Shown here: positions 1 to 10,195 of the stretch, piece by piece
How the letters are laid out: each line of letters begins with the position of its first letter
How positions within the stretch are numbered: the stretch's first letter is position 1
DNA from: a virus
Strand: one strand, 5' to 3'
Virus record (IMG/VR): IMGVR_UViG_3300046804_001515
Location: 1-26,878 of that record
Length of the DNA: 26,878 nt
Program-made: the position numbers and the translations under genes
The notes under the pieces: generated by a model
Database searches by the model: none
Told to the model about the DNA's origin: nothing
The model's input: the letters and a program-made list of their open reading frames with translations, nothing else

Positions 1-3000
1 TGCAACAGCAGATGGGACTGTACAACCCAGCGGAGTTCAATCCGTCCAATCAGGAAGTGTCCCTGAAGGATCGCTTGGTCTCCAAACTGGACAGTTATCA
101 GGAGAAGGAATACGGACTGGCACCAGTACAGATGCCAATGTTGGCAATGGTAACGCGCCGTCGCAAGTAACTGCCAAACCAGCGCCTGAGACTAATCAGT
201 TACTACGCCAAATATTTGGAGACTCGTATGCCATCGATGAAAAAGTTCCACCGGCCTCAATCGGCCCCGCAACAAGGGTCGCTGGTAAAGCTGGGCAAGT
301 TTACGTACAACCAAGCCAAACAAGACAATCCGGACTTTCTGAGTCAGTTCCAGCAAGCATGGCAGGAGAACGGGTTGTCAAGCGTAAGCGCAGATGGAAC
401 GCCGCAGACAGCGCCCCAATCCCAGGCACCAACCAATACTACAGCAGTGCTGTAGAACACATCCACCCAACAAAACGTTCTGAGATTATCTTAGGCATTT
501 TTGTCAAAGCGTTGGAGCCACAGACCAACAGGGGTGATGAGTTTCCTGCCATTATTCGTGCTCAAATCTTAAAAATGTCGCTTATGGAGCAGATGACCTC
601 TGCTCAAATTTCTCAGCATTTTGCAGAGCAAGAGACACCACTAGATATACCGGCCAAATCAATTGATACGCAACGTCGCCGCATGGGACTCGCGGATGAT
701 CGCGGTGTACGTGGAATTTATTTCGATACGGAAAAAGAAGCTGGCAGACAATTAATGCAGGATGTAGTAAAAGCTGCTTCTGAATTTAAAACTGATGCAT
801 TTCCAGATGGTATTGGCCCTGACCAACTTAAAGGTTTTTACGCTGCCAAGAATTCGTTTGCCGCTGGTAATGAAGTTGTTGAGCTAAGTGATGAAGTTTT
901 TGAAGAACCAGTCAGCCGTACTACTGACGTTAAACTGCAAGAAGAACTTTATAAGTCCACTAGCGAAAACGAAGCCACTCAGTCTATGGGGCAAATTGCT
1001 TCTGCCGGTGGTTCACAAGGTAACGTAGACTCATTAAAACAGACGCGAAAAGACAAGAAGACTGGCAAAGTTTATAAAGATATTGGTGCACTTGCACGAA
1101 TTGAAGAACTGACAAACGAGGCCGACACCATTCGCGATACGCTGATGGACATGGCTCCAAAAGACCCGCGCCGTGAAGGGCTAGTCTCCCGCTTGGAAGC
1201 TATTGGTGACGTAGACAAAGGGGAAATTGCTGCCCTATTCCAAGACTACAACAAAGCTCAACGACTGCGATCTGCAGAAGCTGAAGAAGCTGGCGTGGTC
1301 AAGAAAGAAGAAGTTGAAGCCACTAAACAAGAATTGACAGGTGAAGAACTTGCCGCCTCAGAGCGGGAAGACGAGCGTCGCAAAGACGCGGAAGAAAAGG
1401 CAAAAGCTGACCAAGAAGGAGAATCAAATGCCGTTCAAGTCGAAAGCGCAGATGAGGGAAATGTTCGCGAATCAGCCGGAGGTGGCAAAAAGGTGGGCAA
1501 AGGAAACGCCAAACCCAAAAAGTCTGCCGGAAAAACTGAAGTCAAAGTCGAGCCCAAGCAAGAAGCCAAGCCCGAAGAAATAAAGACACCTGCTGAGCAG
1601 TGGTCTGAAGTATCTAAACTAGCACCGGAGTTGCCACCATATGACGTTCTTAGAAAATCTGAAAAAGATCGCTGGGATGATCTCGTCCATCGTGGACAAG
1701 CTAATCTTGCTGCTGCTGTCAAAATCATCGGTCAAGGTGCTCAACCTACTGGCACAGTATTGGCCAACGAAAAGCCTGAGACAACAGGCACTAATGGAAC
1801 TGCTGAAGCGGTAACCGCTGAAAATGAAATTCCAGCACCCAAACCAATCTTGTTTTCCAAGACAAGTGAATCTGAGCCAGTAACTCAAGCGCCTAAACTT
1901 GTAGAAAACGGGCGTACTGTTGATTTAGTTGTAAATGGTAAAGTAACAAAAACATTTGAGTTGGTAAGCCAAGGCCTATGGGACGCCTATAAAGGCAGAC
2001 CAGAATCTCAAGAAAACTTGTTGCAAAGCGCCGCAGCAAGAAAAGTCAGAGACGAAGCCAGTCAAGCGTTGAAAGATTCTAATTGGGTTTATTCAGAGCA
2101 AGCTCCATTATCACGAGTTGAACAAGAAGCTATTAAAGCTTTGGCAAGTAATGACACGTCCATGATGCAGCGTATTGTTACTAATCTAACAATTAGAGAC
2201 TCTGTTTTGCGAATGTTGTCTTCAGCGTTGTCCTTTCCTGGAAAACCATATAACGGGTTTAATGACTTAGCAGCAGCTAGTAAAGAAGACCCTCGTGCCA
2301 AACTTACTGCTGAGAACATTTTGCGTTATGCGCCTGAGTACATGCTTAAAGGTGCAAACATTCCGACCGAATTTAAATTTTCAAAAGCAAAAAATACTTC
2401 TGCCCAGAAGAATACAGTTTTTGATGTTTGGGAAACACTAGGCAATTTATTTGGTATTAAACAAAAAGACAGTGCGTACAAAGACTTTATCCGTGTATCT
2501 CAAACAGCGCAAGACGCCTATAAAGCTGCCGGTAAAAAAGTTCCTTTGGCCCAACTTCAGAACGCTCAAGCGTTTATTGATCCAACCGATGACCGCGTTG
2601 TACATCTGATTGCAGACAACATTACCAAAGGTAGTGAACTTGCAGTTCTACTTCACGAAGTTGGTGTCCACGTCGGGCTTAAAAACAAACTTGGCGCAAA
2701 CTTTAAGATTCTTGAAGGCCAAGTCAAAGCATGGGCTAATGCGCCCAAAAACAGTCTTGAGCGTCAAGTTTATGAACGTGCCATGGCGCGTGTTGCTGCT
2801 GCTCGTTTGGATGGTGCAGTGTCGGCTGATATTGCCGCTGAAGAATTGGTAGCCTATGCTGCTGAAGAAGCAGTCTTGGCAGGTGTTCAAGTCACAGACA
2901 AATCGCAATCCCGTTTACATGCATGGGTTAGAAAACTGCATGACATAGTTGAACAAGCACTCAAGAGTTTCTTGAATGTGGCGTCTGTTCCTAAGTTGAC

Positions 3001-6000
3001 AACTCAGGACCTGGTTAACTTTTCGTTTGCCGCTGCTCAAGAACACATGGAAGGTATTCGTTCAGAACGTGGTGCTGGTATTGGGGCGACCGACTTTGAA
3101 ATTGCCAAGTACTATGCTGGCCCCAAAGGGTCTTGGAACAATTCACGAATTGAATACGATACTTATGGACCAGGCCGAGAATCTTTCTATTGGGACCCAG
3201 AAGATACGTTTGGTCCATACACAGGAATTGCTACCCGAGGTTTCTATGAGCGTGCTAATTCACGCGGTTTTGGCCCACGTGCAACTGGTAGCCCTGAGTT
3301 GATGGCAATGGTTTTGACTTCTGCCGAGACAAGAGAATTTGGTGAACAGCAAGGTAATAGCCAAGACAAAGTTCTTTTGACACTTCAAGCTGTTCGTGAC
3401 CCAATAATCAATTCATGGTCTCTTACTGTAGCGGGTCCTGATACCGACAGTGCGCTCTATACTGAGTTGTATATTAATGGACAAGCCACAACCACTACAG
3501 ATAATACAGGCAACGAGTGGTCTCGCCTTGAGGGTATTCCCGCCAGTGCGATTATGCGTGTGTTGGCAGAGTTCCGCCGTCGTCTGACCCGCGTTAAAGA
3601 TGGGCAAATTCCAAACATTGACTTCACACGCGTAACTGGTTCAGGTGCTACCAAAGATGAAGGCAGACCGGGCTATTACTCTGCTGGCGTACTAGCTACT
3701 CGCTATTCCAAAGCGCCAACTGGGGAACAAGTTATTAAGGCTTTGCCCAAGCCCTTACAAGAAACAGCTCGTCGTCAGTTTACTAACATTAAGACATTGG
3801 CTAAACGCGGCTTCTATGCTTCTGCAATGACAGAAGATGTGGTCAGCATGGCTAAGAAGTACATGCCTTCAGCAACCAAGTTTTTGGATGCTCAGTACGC
3901 TCGATATGCCACTCGTGTTGAATTTGAAAACCGTATCAATCGAATCCTGACTGAATATGACAAACTGCCAGCCACCCTTAAAGGTGAAGGCAGTGGCAGC
4001 GTTAATGAATTTATTTTTGATTCCACACGTGAAAAGAAGTGGGGCTACTACCCGGGTGAACATCAAGTGGGCACTAAGCTGTTCACTATTGATCCAGACT
4101 TCAAGAAACGTTTTGAGTCATTCCCGCCTGCAGCTCAGAAGATTATTAAAGACGTATTCCAGCATGGATACGAAGCACTTCAGTTGAAGAAGCAATCTGC
4201 TAGAGACGCTGTCAATCGCGAATATGAGTCACGCGAGAAGGCTGCAGCAAACGATGCTGACTTGCTGGACGAGATCGCCAAGGAAAAAGCACGGGCGCTC
4301 AAACGAATTGCAAGCCTGCAGAACGTACAGGTCGGTGACCCTTATGCATACCTTGGTCGCTACGGCAACTACGTTGTGGTTGCTAAGTCACCAGAGTTCA
4401 AAGCTTATGAAGACGCTGCCTCAGGTGAAGAAAGCCGTGTCAAACACAATTTTGTCACTGGCGACCCACAGCAAGCCAAGAACTGGCTGCAAGACCACAT
4501 CTCGGACCCAAACCACTATGTTGTTGAGTTTGCTGAGACACAAGCTGAAGCCGATGAGATTGCTGCTCAACTAGGCGCAACTGGTCAATATGATGTGCAA
4601 CCCGAAGACGCTGCGGAAAAAGAAGCTCATGCGTCTTACGCAGGTGGTGCTGATTTAATGTATGGTCTGTCTCGCTTGCGCGGCATGGCTGAGCGCGGTG
4701 GTGAGGATACTAATCCTGCTTTGACCAAAGCTATTGGTGATCTGTATCTAATGGTTGTGGCTGAGTCCAGTGCCCGTCAACGTAAGAATGTGGCTGGTGC
4801 TTCTAAGAACATGATGCGCAACTTGGCTACCAGTGGCCGTGCCGATGCACACTTCTTGGCTTCCATGGCAAGTAACGATGCCATCTCTGATTCATTAGAG
4901 TCAATGCGTGTCGAAGCTCAGAAGAATTTGAAAGAAGCACGCCCCCTGTACAACGAGTTGTATGCCCGCAATGCGCTCAGTATGGATTACAAACCAGTCA
5001 GCGACTTGGTAACTGCCTTAACACGCATGACAAGTCTGTGGACTTTGTCCACTAACCCAGCGTTCTATCTCCAGCAGATGGTGCAGACCATGGTGCTTTC
5101 TCAGCCATACATGGCAGGACGTCTTGGTTACTTCCGTACAGGTCGTGCGCTTAAGCGTGCCTACAGCGATATTGCCCCATTGACCAAAGACATTGGGATT
5201 GAAGGCCACATTGACTTTAACCAAGCTCCCTCTGATGTGCGCAATATGCTCAACACATTGGTTGGCATGGGTAAGATCGACATTGGTATTGAGACAGACA
5301 TCAAGGCACGCACAGAAGAACGCGGTCCCTTCGAGGTAGCCATGGCTAAACTCAAAGGTGTCAATACACGTATTGAGTCAATCAATCGTGCTGCCGCTGC
5401 CGTAGCTGCTTATCGTGGATACCTTGAGCGTTATAAGAACGGTGATACGGCTGCTGCTACCAAGTACGCTGCTGAAGTTATTGACAATACTCACGGTTCA
5501 TACACTTCCACAAGTGCGCCTCGCATACTGCAAGGAAACACAGCTTCTTTATTGGGGCAATTCAAACGCTTCCAAATTATTCAGTTGTCCATGTTGATTA
5601 AGTTGATTAACAACTCATTCCGTGGCGCAAGTAAAGAAGAAAGAGCTGTAGCGTTTGCTTCATTGAAATTCATTGTTGCGCACATGGCAGTTCTTGGCGG
5701 TGCTTTGGGCGTGCCGTTTGTTTCACAGATTGCTTGGCTTGCATCGAAAGCGTTTGGTGACCCCGATGAACCCGATGATTACGAGTACAAACTACGTCGC
5801 ATGATAGGTGACGGCCCTGCCGCTGACCTGTTGCTTCGCGGTGTGCCTGCTTATTTTGGTTTGGGGTCTTTGGGCAAGAAGCTGTCCATGGAAAACGTTG
5901 CGTCTCCATTCGGTCCATTCGTTGAACCTGACTTGGCTTCCCGCTCCGGTGCTGAGAAGATGTTGGTGGGTATGATGGGCCCAGCCGCAAGTATGGGGCT

Positions 6001-6523
6001 GAAGTTTGCAGATGCATTGGATTTGATTTCCAAAGGCAATTACTACAAGGGCCTAGAGATGGCGATGCCTAATGGCGTAGCCAATGTGATGAAAGCATAT
6101 CGTTTCCCAACCCAAGGGATTACGATGCGCAATGGGGATTTGGTGATGAGTCCTGATGAAGTCAGCATGATTGATGCTGGTTTCCAACTGGTTGGTCTCC
6201 CCACTTCGACCGTTACAGACAGACAATTCACTCAGAAAGTGGTTGCCGAGTTTGACAAGTTCTATGCAGAACGTGCCAAAGATATTAAAGCAAGTTATGT
6301 TGAAAGCTCTCGAGCAAGTGACTCAGCAGCAATGGCTGAAGCACGTGAAGACTGGCAGAAGTTGCAAGAGTCGAGAGTTAGGAACGGATACAAGCGTCAG
6401 CCAATGTCTGAGTTGTTCCGTGCACCGATTGAAGCGCGTAAACGCGAGCGAAGTGTTGTTGGTGGTGTAGAAACCACTAAAGCGAAACGCAGGTTTGTCG
6501 AGCAAGTAAGCTCAGTTTCATAA
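1..6523 (+). CDS. Giant polyvalent virion-type protein, 5' end outside window
   Basis: The frame is open from base 2 to the stop at 6523, giving at least 2173 residues. The first in-frame ATG (359) lacks a Shine-Dalgarno sequence, and the frame upstream is stop-free and strongly G-first in its codons, so the true start probably lies left of the window. Visible order: Gly/Ser/Thr-rich stretch (bases 2-160); helical region; Lys/Glu-rich disordered segment (about 1260-1600); a zincin-like segment with LLHEVGVHVGL (HEVGVH at 2654-2671) and an acidic EELVAYAAEEA about 60 residues later; an unassigned domain (about 3090-3650); long helical regions; and a C-terminal part (about 5000-6100) resembling the polyvalent-protein domain LPD38, with a hydrophobic stretch around 5640-5760. 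Such proteins are thought to be packaged and injected with phage DNA. That role is inferred from family knowledge, and the domain names are from memory. Confidence 0.85.
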   Translation, partial: ATADGTVQPSGVQSVQSGSVPEGSLGLQTGQLSGEGIRTGTSTDANVGNGNAPSQVTAKPAPETNQLLRQIFGDSYAIDEKVPPASIGPATRVAGKAGQVYVQPSQTRQSGLSESVPASMAGERVVKRKRRWNAADSAPIPGTNQYYSSAVEHIHPTKRSEIILGIFVKALEPQTNRGDEFPAIIRAQILKMSLMEQMTSAQISQHFAEQETPLDIPAKSIDTQRRRMGLADDRGVRGIYFDTEKEAGRQLMQDVVKAASEFKTDAFPDGIGPDQLKGFYAAKNSFAAGNEVVELSDEVFEEPVSRTTDVKLQEELYKSTSENEATQSMGQIASAGGSQGNVDSLKQTRKDKKTGKVYKDIGALARIEELTNEADTIRDTLMDMAPKDPRREGLVSRLEAIGDVDKGEIAALFQDYNKAQRLRSAEAEEAGVVKKEEVEATKQELTGEELAASEREDERRKDAEEKAKADQEGESNAVQVESADEGNVRESAGGGKKVGKGNAKPKKSAGKTEVKVEPKQEAKPEEIKTPAEQWSEVSKLAPELPPYDVLRKSEKDRWDDLVHRGQANLAAAVKIIGQGAQPTGTVLANEKPETTGTNGTAEAVTAENEIPAPKPILFSKTSESEPVTQAPKLVENGRTVDLVVNGKVTKTFELVSQGLWDAYKGRPESQENLLQSAAARKVRDEASQALKDSNWVYSEQAPLSRVEQEAIKALASNDTSMMQRIVTNLTIRDSVLRMLSSALSFPGKPYNGFNDLAAASKEDPRAKLTAENILRYAPEYMLKGANIPTEFKFSKAKNTSAQKNTVFDVWETLGNLFGIKQKDSAYKDFIRVSQTAQDAYKAAGKKVPLAQLQNAQAFIDPTDDRVVHLIADNITKGSELAVLLHEVGVHVGLKNKLGANFKILEGQVKAWANAPKNSLERQVYERAMARVAAARLDGAVSADIAAEELVAYAAEEAVLAGVQVTDKSQSRLHAWVRKLHDIVEQALKSFLNVASVPKLTTQDLVNFSFAAAQEHMEGIRSERGAGIGATDFEIAKYYAGPKGSWNNSRIEYDTYGPGRESFYWDPEDTFGPYTGIATRGFYERANSRGFGPRATGSPELMAMVLTSAETREFGEQQGNSQDKVLLTLQAVRDPIINSWSLTVAGPDTDSALYTELYINGQATTTTDNTGNEWSRLEGIPASAIMRVLAEFRRRLTRVKDGQIPNIDFTRVTGSGATKDEGRPGYYSAGVLATRYSKAPTGEQVIKALPKPLQETARRQFTNIKTLAKRGFYASAMTEDVVSMAKKYMPSATKFLDAQYARYATRVEFENRINRILTEYDKLPATLKGEGSGSVNEFIFDSTREKKWGYYPGEHQVGTKLFTIDPDFKKRFESFPPAAQKIIKDVFQHGYEALQLKKQSARDAVNREYESREKAAANDADLLDEIAKEKARALKRIASLQNVQVGDPYAYLGRYGNYVVVAKSPEFKAYEDAASGEESRVKHNFVTGDPQQAKNWLQDHISDPNHYVVEFAETQAEADEIAAQLGATGQYDVQPEDAAEKEAHASYAGGADLMYGLSRLRGMAERGGEDTNPALTKAIGDLYLMVVAESSARQRKNVAGASKNMMRNLATSGRADAHFLASMASNDAISDSLESMRVEAQKNLKEARPLYNELYARNALSMDYKPVSDLVTALTRMTSLWTLSTNPAFYLQQMVQTMVLSQPYMAGRLGYFRTGRALKRAYSDIAPLTKDIGIEGHIDFNQAPSDVRNMLNTLVGMGKIDIGIETDIKARTEERGPFEVAMAKLKGVNTRIESINRAAAAVAAYRGYLERYKNGDTAAATKYAAEVIDNTHGSYTSTSAPRILQGNTASLLGQFKRFQIIQLSMLIKLINNSFRGASKEERAVAFASLKFIVAHMAVLGGALGVPFVSQIAWLASKAFGDPDEPDDYEYKLRRMIGDGPAADLLLRGVPAYFGLGSLGKKLSMENVASPFGPFVEPDLASRSGAEKMLVGMMGPAASMGLKFADALDLISKGNYYKGLEMAMPNGVANVMKAYRFPTQGITMRNGDLVMSPDEVSMIDAGFQLVGLPTSTVTDRQFTQKVVAEFDKFYAERAKDIKASYVESSRASDSAAMAEAREDWQKLQESRVRNGYKRQPMSELFRAPIEARKRERSVVGGVETTKAKRRFVEQVSSVS

Positions 6524-6532
6524 AGGAAAGTT

Positions 6533-6793
6533 ATGGCTAAGTCACCAGCATGGCAACGCAAAGAAGGCAAGAATCCAAATGGCGGACTGAACGCCAAAGG
6601 TCGTGCATCTTACAACAAAGCAAACCCCGGCAAGCCCGGACTGAAACCGCCTGCTCCTCATCCCAAGACTGAGAAAGACGCTAATCGCCGTGCATCTTTT
6701 TGTGCTCGAATGTCAGGCATGCCCGGCCCTATGAAGGATGAAAAAGGTAAGCCAACTAGAAAAGCGTTATCATTGAAAGCATGGAACTGCTAA
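6533..6793 (+). CDS. Small basic conserved phage protein (DUF6321-like)
   Basis: This 86-residue, Lys/Gly/Pro-rich protein opens with MAKSPAWQRKEGKNPNGGLN and contains GRASYNKANPGK. I recall this signature in many phage hypothetical proteins, possibly under DUF6321; its function is unknown. The start follows AAAGGAAAG nine bases after the stop of the giant protein, so it is co-transcribed. Its end overlaps the start of the endonuclease VII-like gene by 13 bases. Two cysteines (in SFCARM and at the C terminus) are visible, but there is no clear metal site. The high charge and low complexity suggest a nucleic-acid-binding or structural accessory protein, which is only inference. Confidence 0.8.
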   Translation: MAKSPAWQRKEGKNPNGGLNAKGRASYNKANPGKPGLKPPAPHPKTEKDANRRASFCARMSGMPGPMKDEKGKPTRKALSLKAWNC

Positions 6794-7164
6794 CCTGCAC
6801 TAAATGTAAACTGAGTAAGCCTAGTACACTGGAGTTTTTTCCACCGCATAATAAAAAGCGGAATGGGCTAGACAGCTGGTGTCGGGCATGTAGGTCTATT
6901 TATAGAAACGCTAACTGTCGTGGGAAGTTTCGCGCTGTTATCTCTGATGCACAATTGGCAGAAATAAAAGCTACAGTAACAGAATGCGTGATTTGTGGGA
7001 GCAATGAACCATTGGTTGTAGACCATGACCACGTAACTGGTAAGGTTCGAGGTATGCTTTGCAATCACTGCAATAGAGGTTTAGGGCATTTTCGAGATGA
7101 TCCTGAATTGCTTAAATTTGCCGCGCAGTATCTAGAAGAACTTGGTGATAAAAAAACCCCCTAG
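6781..7164 (+). CDS. Recombination endonuclease VII-like nuclease (HNH/His-Me finger)
   Basis: The 127-residue protein has an N-terminal CTKCKLSKPSTLEFF and CRAC pair typical of these zinc-binding nucleases. The core follows: CVICG, then DHDHVTGKVRGMLCNHCNRGLGHF and a C-terminal helix. The DHDH..TG..RG.LC..CN pattern is the hallmark of the Pfam endonuclease VII family (T4 gp49 is the founder), which resolves branched DNA before packaging. The cysteine pairs would bind structural zinc and the first His of DHDH is the likely general base. It overlaps the preceding gene by 13 bases and its stop codon lies inside the hairpin that ends the opposing operon. It is the last gene of the rightward arm. 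Confidence 0.9.
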   Translation: MELLTCTKCKLSKPSTLEFFPPHNKKRNGLDSWCRACRSIYRNANCRGKFRAVISDAQLAEIKATVTECVICGSNEPLVVDHDHVTGKVRGMLCNHCNRGLGHFRDDPELLKFAAQYLEELGDKKTP

Positions 7165-7180
7165 TTTTTAGGCTAGGGGG
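7150..7180 (-). terminator. Intrinsic terminator of the leftward operon
   Basis: An 8-bp perfect stem, CCCCCTAG (7157-7164) with CTAGGGGG (7173-7180), encloses an 8-base loop. Read on the minus strand it is followed by seven T residues (7156-7150), the standard Rho-independent layout. It lies about 50 bases after the stop of the primase-helicase gene, as expected for the end of the long minus-strand operon. On the plus strand the hairpin is followed by TAAAT, so it would be a weak terminator for the rightward genes. Confidence 0.85.
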
Positions 7181-7228
7181 TAAATCCAACTTAGGAGAGC
7201 AAAACACACTAACAAAGGGCAACCTCAA

Positions 7229-10192
7229 TTAGTGAGCAGATGATACTGCACTTTCCTCAGTTTGTACAAGTGTTACTGGACCACTGGTATTTTCTACAGC
7301 ACCTTCCATGGCTGAGAAGTCAAACGCATAGCAAGTACAGCTACCAGTCGAGTGGGCTGTCCCCCTACCAATATTGAACTTTTCCTGCCAAGGAATAATC
7401 CAACCGTGCTTGACAGCGCATTTGACAAGTTCTTTGGGCTCCATCCGGTTCTTGGCACACCACTCGCCAAATTCTTTTTTGGCTAAGAACAGCTTACCGA
7501 TGTACTTGTCTTTGCCCTTGGTCGTCTGATTACCAATAATGCGTCGACCTGCGGGTGCACCAACGATTCTTGAGATTGAATCTTCAGGGCCACGAGCGTC
7601 TGTACGAATGTCACGGTACTCTGCTGTCACTATGATGCGGTTGGACAAGTCGCGGATCATGCGGTTCAGAGCGTCCTCAGGGGTTGTCATGTTGCCAGTG
7701 GTAACCGCTTGACTCATATCTACCATCAGTCGCTTGGTAAAAGCAACAAGCATGTCGTAGTCAAATTCCACAATCTTCAAGTCAATCAGGATGCGAGCTG
7801 CTGCCAGTGTTGCAGTGGCATGGCTACGCCAAAACCTGTATTCACTCTCTGGCAGGGCAACAGACATTTCAGACTCAATCTTAGACCACAGCTTGGAAAC
7901 TTCCTCTTGGTGTGTAACCACGTACTTTAAAAACACATCGCCTGCATGACCCCAGTTGTCCCGCATCTGATCAACAGCGGCAGAAACTTCCACAGCGTTT
8001 TTGAACACAGGTACACCATAAGTCTCGAAGTTGATGCCGATCATGCGCACACCTTCTGCCTGAGTATTTGCATTATGTGCGGCCAACTTAGAGTGCAAGT
8101 CTTCGTTAGCAGTTATACCTACTACAGACTTCCATGTATGCCTTTCAGCTACACTGACCTTGCCACCTGATGATGTAAGACGCACACGATCTGCGCCTTG
8201 GGAGACGGTATAGGCCATGCTACTAACTTCAGCCGCATCCAAGTCAGTCAATTCGTCCAACACGATTGGGATGTTTTTGTGTGTACCAATGGTATTCCAC
8301 CGAGCTTTCTGCGTCACCCCTTCTTTACCACCCACGATCAACTGGTTGGCATCAGCAAAGCCATACAGCGCGGCACGCCATACAGTCGTTTTACCTTTAC
8401 CCGAGTGGCCTGAGTTAACAGCGACCAATACACCGTTGTAGCTGTCTTCACCAAATGGCGTCAGGATTGAACCGTAGACATTGCAGAAAACATACTGAGC
8501 GGCTTCACTGCTCTCACGGTTGTAGACAAAATTAACAGCGTCGGAATACGCTTTAAGTGACCCACGAGGCGCAGGATAAACATTCTTATACGCAGAAGCC
8601 CCGCCACCTACATACACATGGCGAACTGAACCATCAGTGTGATACAGCCTGTCACCTAGTAAAAACCCTGACATGTTGTCACGCCAACCAAATGAAGTCA
8701 GTGTGTCCACCTCCCTCTGCTCGGTCATCAGCTTGGTAATTGAGTCACGAATATACGCAGTCAAATGCATCGTTGCATCCTTATTATTTGAAGGCATAAG
8801 TTCATACTTGGACATGGCCTTGAGTAAATCAGCCGATGAAGCAATGGATGCTGTGTCCACCTCAAATTCCCTGATTCGCTTGTCCGGCAAGTGCATACGA
8901 ATGGTAAACGCATACGCACCGTCAGCCTTACGAATACGCTGAATAGGATAGAACAACTGGTAGCAGAATGTAAAGGGCTGGTTTACACCATCCTTGTCCT
9001 TGATGAAACGAATCATCCGGTTATTCTGAAACTCATAGTTCTCAGGCAGTGGGGGCACAATGGTCTCTACGACTTCGTCATCATCCACAACTTCCATGAC
9101 CTGTTCAACAGGCTCAGGGATAACCCTACCTAAAACCATGGGGGTATTGATTTTCCCACGGTGAGGGCAACCAACACAGCCTGCAGGATTATCAGTTTCA
9201 AATCTGTCACAGGTAGTGGAACCTGCGTTCCATGTCTCGTATCGTGTGGTTACGTCAACATTAGAATGTTTAGCAGAACGGTTTTCACTCCACTCATGCG
9301 CAAGGTCAATGCCTTCAACACAGTGTCTAATAATCCCAATGACGTTAAACCATGTGTGGTATTCAACATCGCCCTTGGTATCCCGCATGATTCTTACCTG
9401 TTGGCAGTGGTCAGCAATCAACCGAGCAGAAGTCTCGTACTGTGGCCCATCGTATGGTGTGATCAAGTCATCATTTAAACCAGGCGCTGATGATTGCTTT
9501 GGTACATGAGCTTGGAGGGCCTTCACTGCGCGTGAGACTGTGGCTGCAAATTCTTGTGGCTCAACAAATGTGGGTTGAGTTTTGACCTTGACTTCACGGA
9601 CTTCACGTCCGGCTTTGCGATTATGTGAACCTACAGGTCGTAGGATAGAAGACAAGTCAGCAGTTCGGGTTGGGTCAACCAACAGTCCAGCGGCATTGAG
9701 TGCGGCTTTGAATTCGTTGGCAATGGTTCGCCAACTGTTAGGGCCAATGGGTTTAGTCAAAGGCCAGTAGCAATGTAGTCCACCGCCTGAATCAACAAGC
9801 ATGGGGTTAGGAAACTGGTGTGTCTTACAGAAACCAAGGATGGCTTTGGCGGCTTCTGTTTTATTCAGATAGCCTTTACCTTCAGCCGCTTTGTCTTCAC
9901 CGCAGTCGATATCAATCCAAAATGACTTGGCTTTATGCCAGTTCTGTGCGCCTCGGTATTTGGTTTTGGTTACGCCATTGACCTCAGCTTCGTAGCTTGC
10001 CGCCTTATAGGAACAGCATGCGTGGTAGACAATCAGGTTGCTTTGTGCATCATAAGATTCGATGGCTTTCGCCATGAGTTCAAGAGACTCATAGGCTTTG
10101 TGGGCAATACCATCGCGTCCAACACGTCCCAACCCTACGAACTTAAACCCCTCCTCAGGAAGGATTGTTTGCAGGAACTTGAGAGTGTCCAT
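7229..10192 (-). CDS. Primase-helicase: PrimPol-type domain plus DUF927-like ATPase
   Basis: This 987-residue fusion should prime and unwind DNA at the replication fork. The N-terminal archaeo-eukaryotic-type primase shows FWIDIDCGE (91-99, catalytic acidic pair), SGGGLHCYW (135-143) and DPTRTADLSSILRPVGSHNRK (173-193). A PriCT-like linker with Cys328, Cys339, Cys342 and His344 may bind zinc. The second half matches DUF927-type helicase proteins: FGWRDNMSGFLLGDRLY around 501-517, Walker A GHSGKGKTT (595-603) and Walker B IPIVLDELTD (641-650). The C-terminal 120 residues look like a DNA-binding extension. The start follows GGGGTG three bases after the upstream stop. It is the last gene before the terminator. 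The fusion architecture is typical of phages and integrative elements, and no motif looks broken. Confidence 0.9.
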   Translation of the reverse strand: MDTLKFLQTILPEEGFKFVGLGRVGRDGIAHKAYESLELMAKAIESYDAQSNLIVYHACCSYKAASYEAEVNGVTKTKYRGAQNWHKAKSFWIDIDCGEDKAAEGKGYLNKTEAAKAILGFCKTHQFPNPMLVDSGGGLHCYWPLTKPIGPNSWRTIANEFKAALNAAGLLVDPTRTADLSSILRPVGSHNRKAGREVREVKVKTQPTFVEPQEFAATVSRAVKALQAHVPKQSSAPGLNDDLITPYDGPQYETSARLIADHCQQVRIMRDTKGDVEYHTWFNVIGIIRHCVEGIDLAHEWSENRSAKHSNVDVTTRYETWNAGSTTCDRFETDNPAGCVGCPHRGKINTPMVLGRVIPEPVEQVMEVVDDDEVVETIVPPLPENYEFQNNRMIRFIKDKDGVNQPFTFCYQLFYPIQRIRKADGAYAFTIRMHLPDKRIREFEVDTASIASSADLLKAMSKYELMPSNNKDATMHLTAYIRDSITKLMTEQREVDTLTSFGWRDNMSGFLLGDRLYHTDGSVRHVYVGGGASAYKNVYPAPRGSLKAYSDAVNFVYNRESSEAAQYVFCNVYGSILTPFGEDSYNGVLVAVNSGHSGKGKTTVWRAALYGFADANQLIVGGKEGVTQKARWNTIGTHKNIPIVLDELTDLDAAEVSSMAYTVSQGADRVRLTSSGGKVSVAERHTWKSVVGITANEDLHSKLAAHNANTQAEGVRMIGINFETYGVPVFKNAVEVSAAVDQMRDNWGHAGDVFLKYVVTHQEEVSKLWSKIESEMSVALPESEYRFWRSHATATLAAARILIDLKIVEFDYDMLVAFTKRLMVDMSQAVTTGNMTTPEDALNRMIRDLSNRIIVTAEYRDIRTDARGPEDSISRIVGAPAGRRIIGNQTTKGKDKYIGKLFLAKKEFGEWCAKNRMEPKELVKCAVKHGWIIPWQEKFNIGRGTAHSTGSCTCYAFDFSAMEGAVENTSGPVTLVQTEESAVSSAH

Positions 10193-10195
10193 GGA

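Noticed and set aside
228-455. 75-codon ORF on the plus strand with a GGAG site
   Set aside because: It overlaps the giant gene in another frame, and the giant gene's frame has the stronger G-first codon pattern and no stops back to base 2. Kept only as an ambiguity.
5670-6017. 115-codon minus-strand ORF inside the giant gene
   Set aside because: It is an antisense shadow of a clearly coding region and has no recognisable features.
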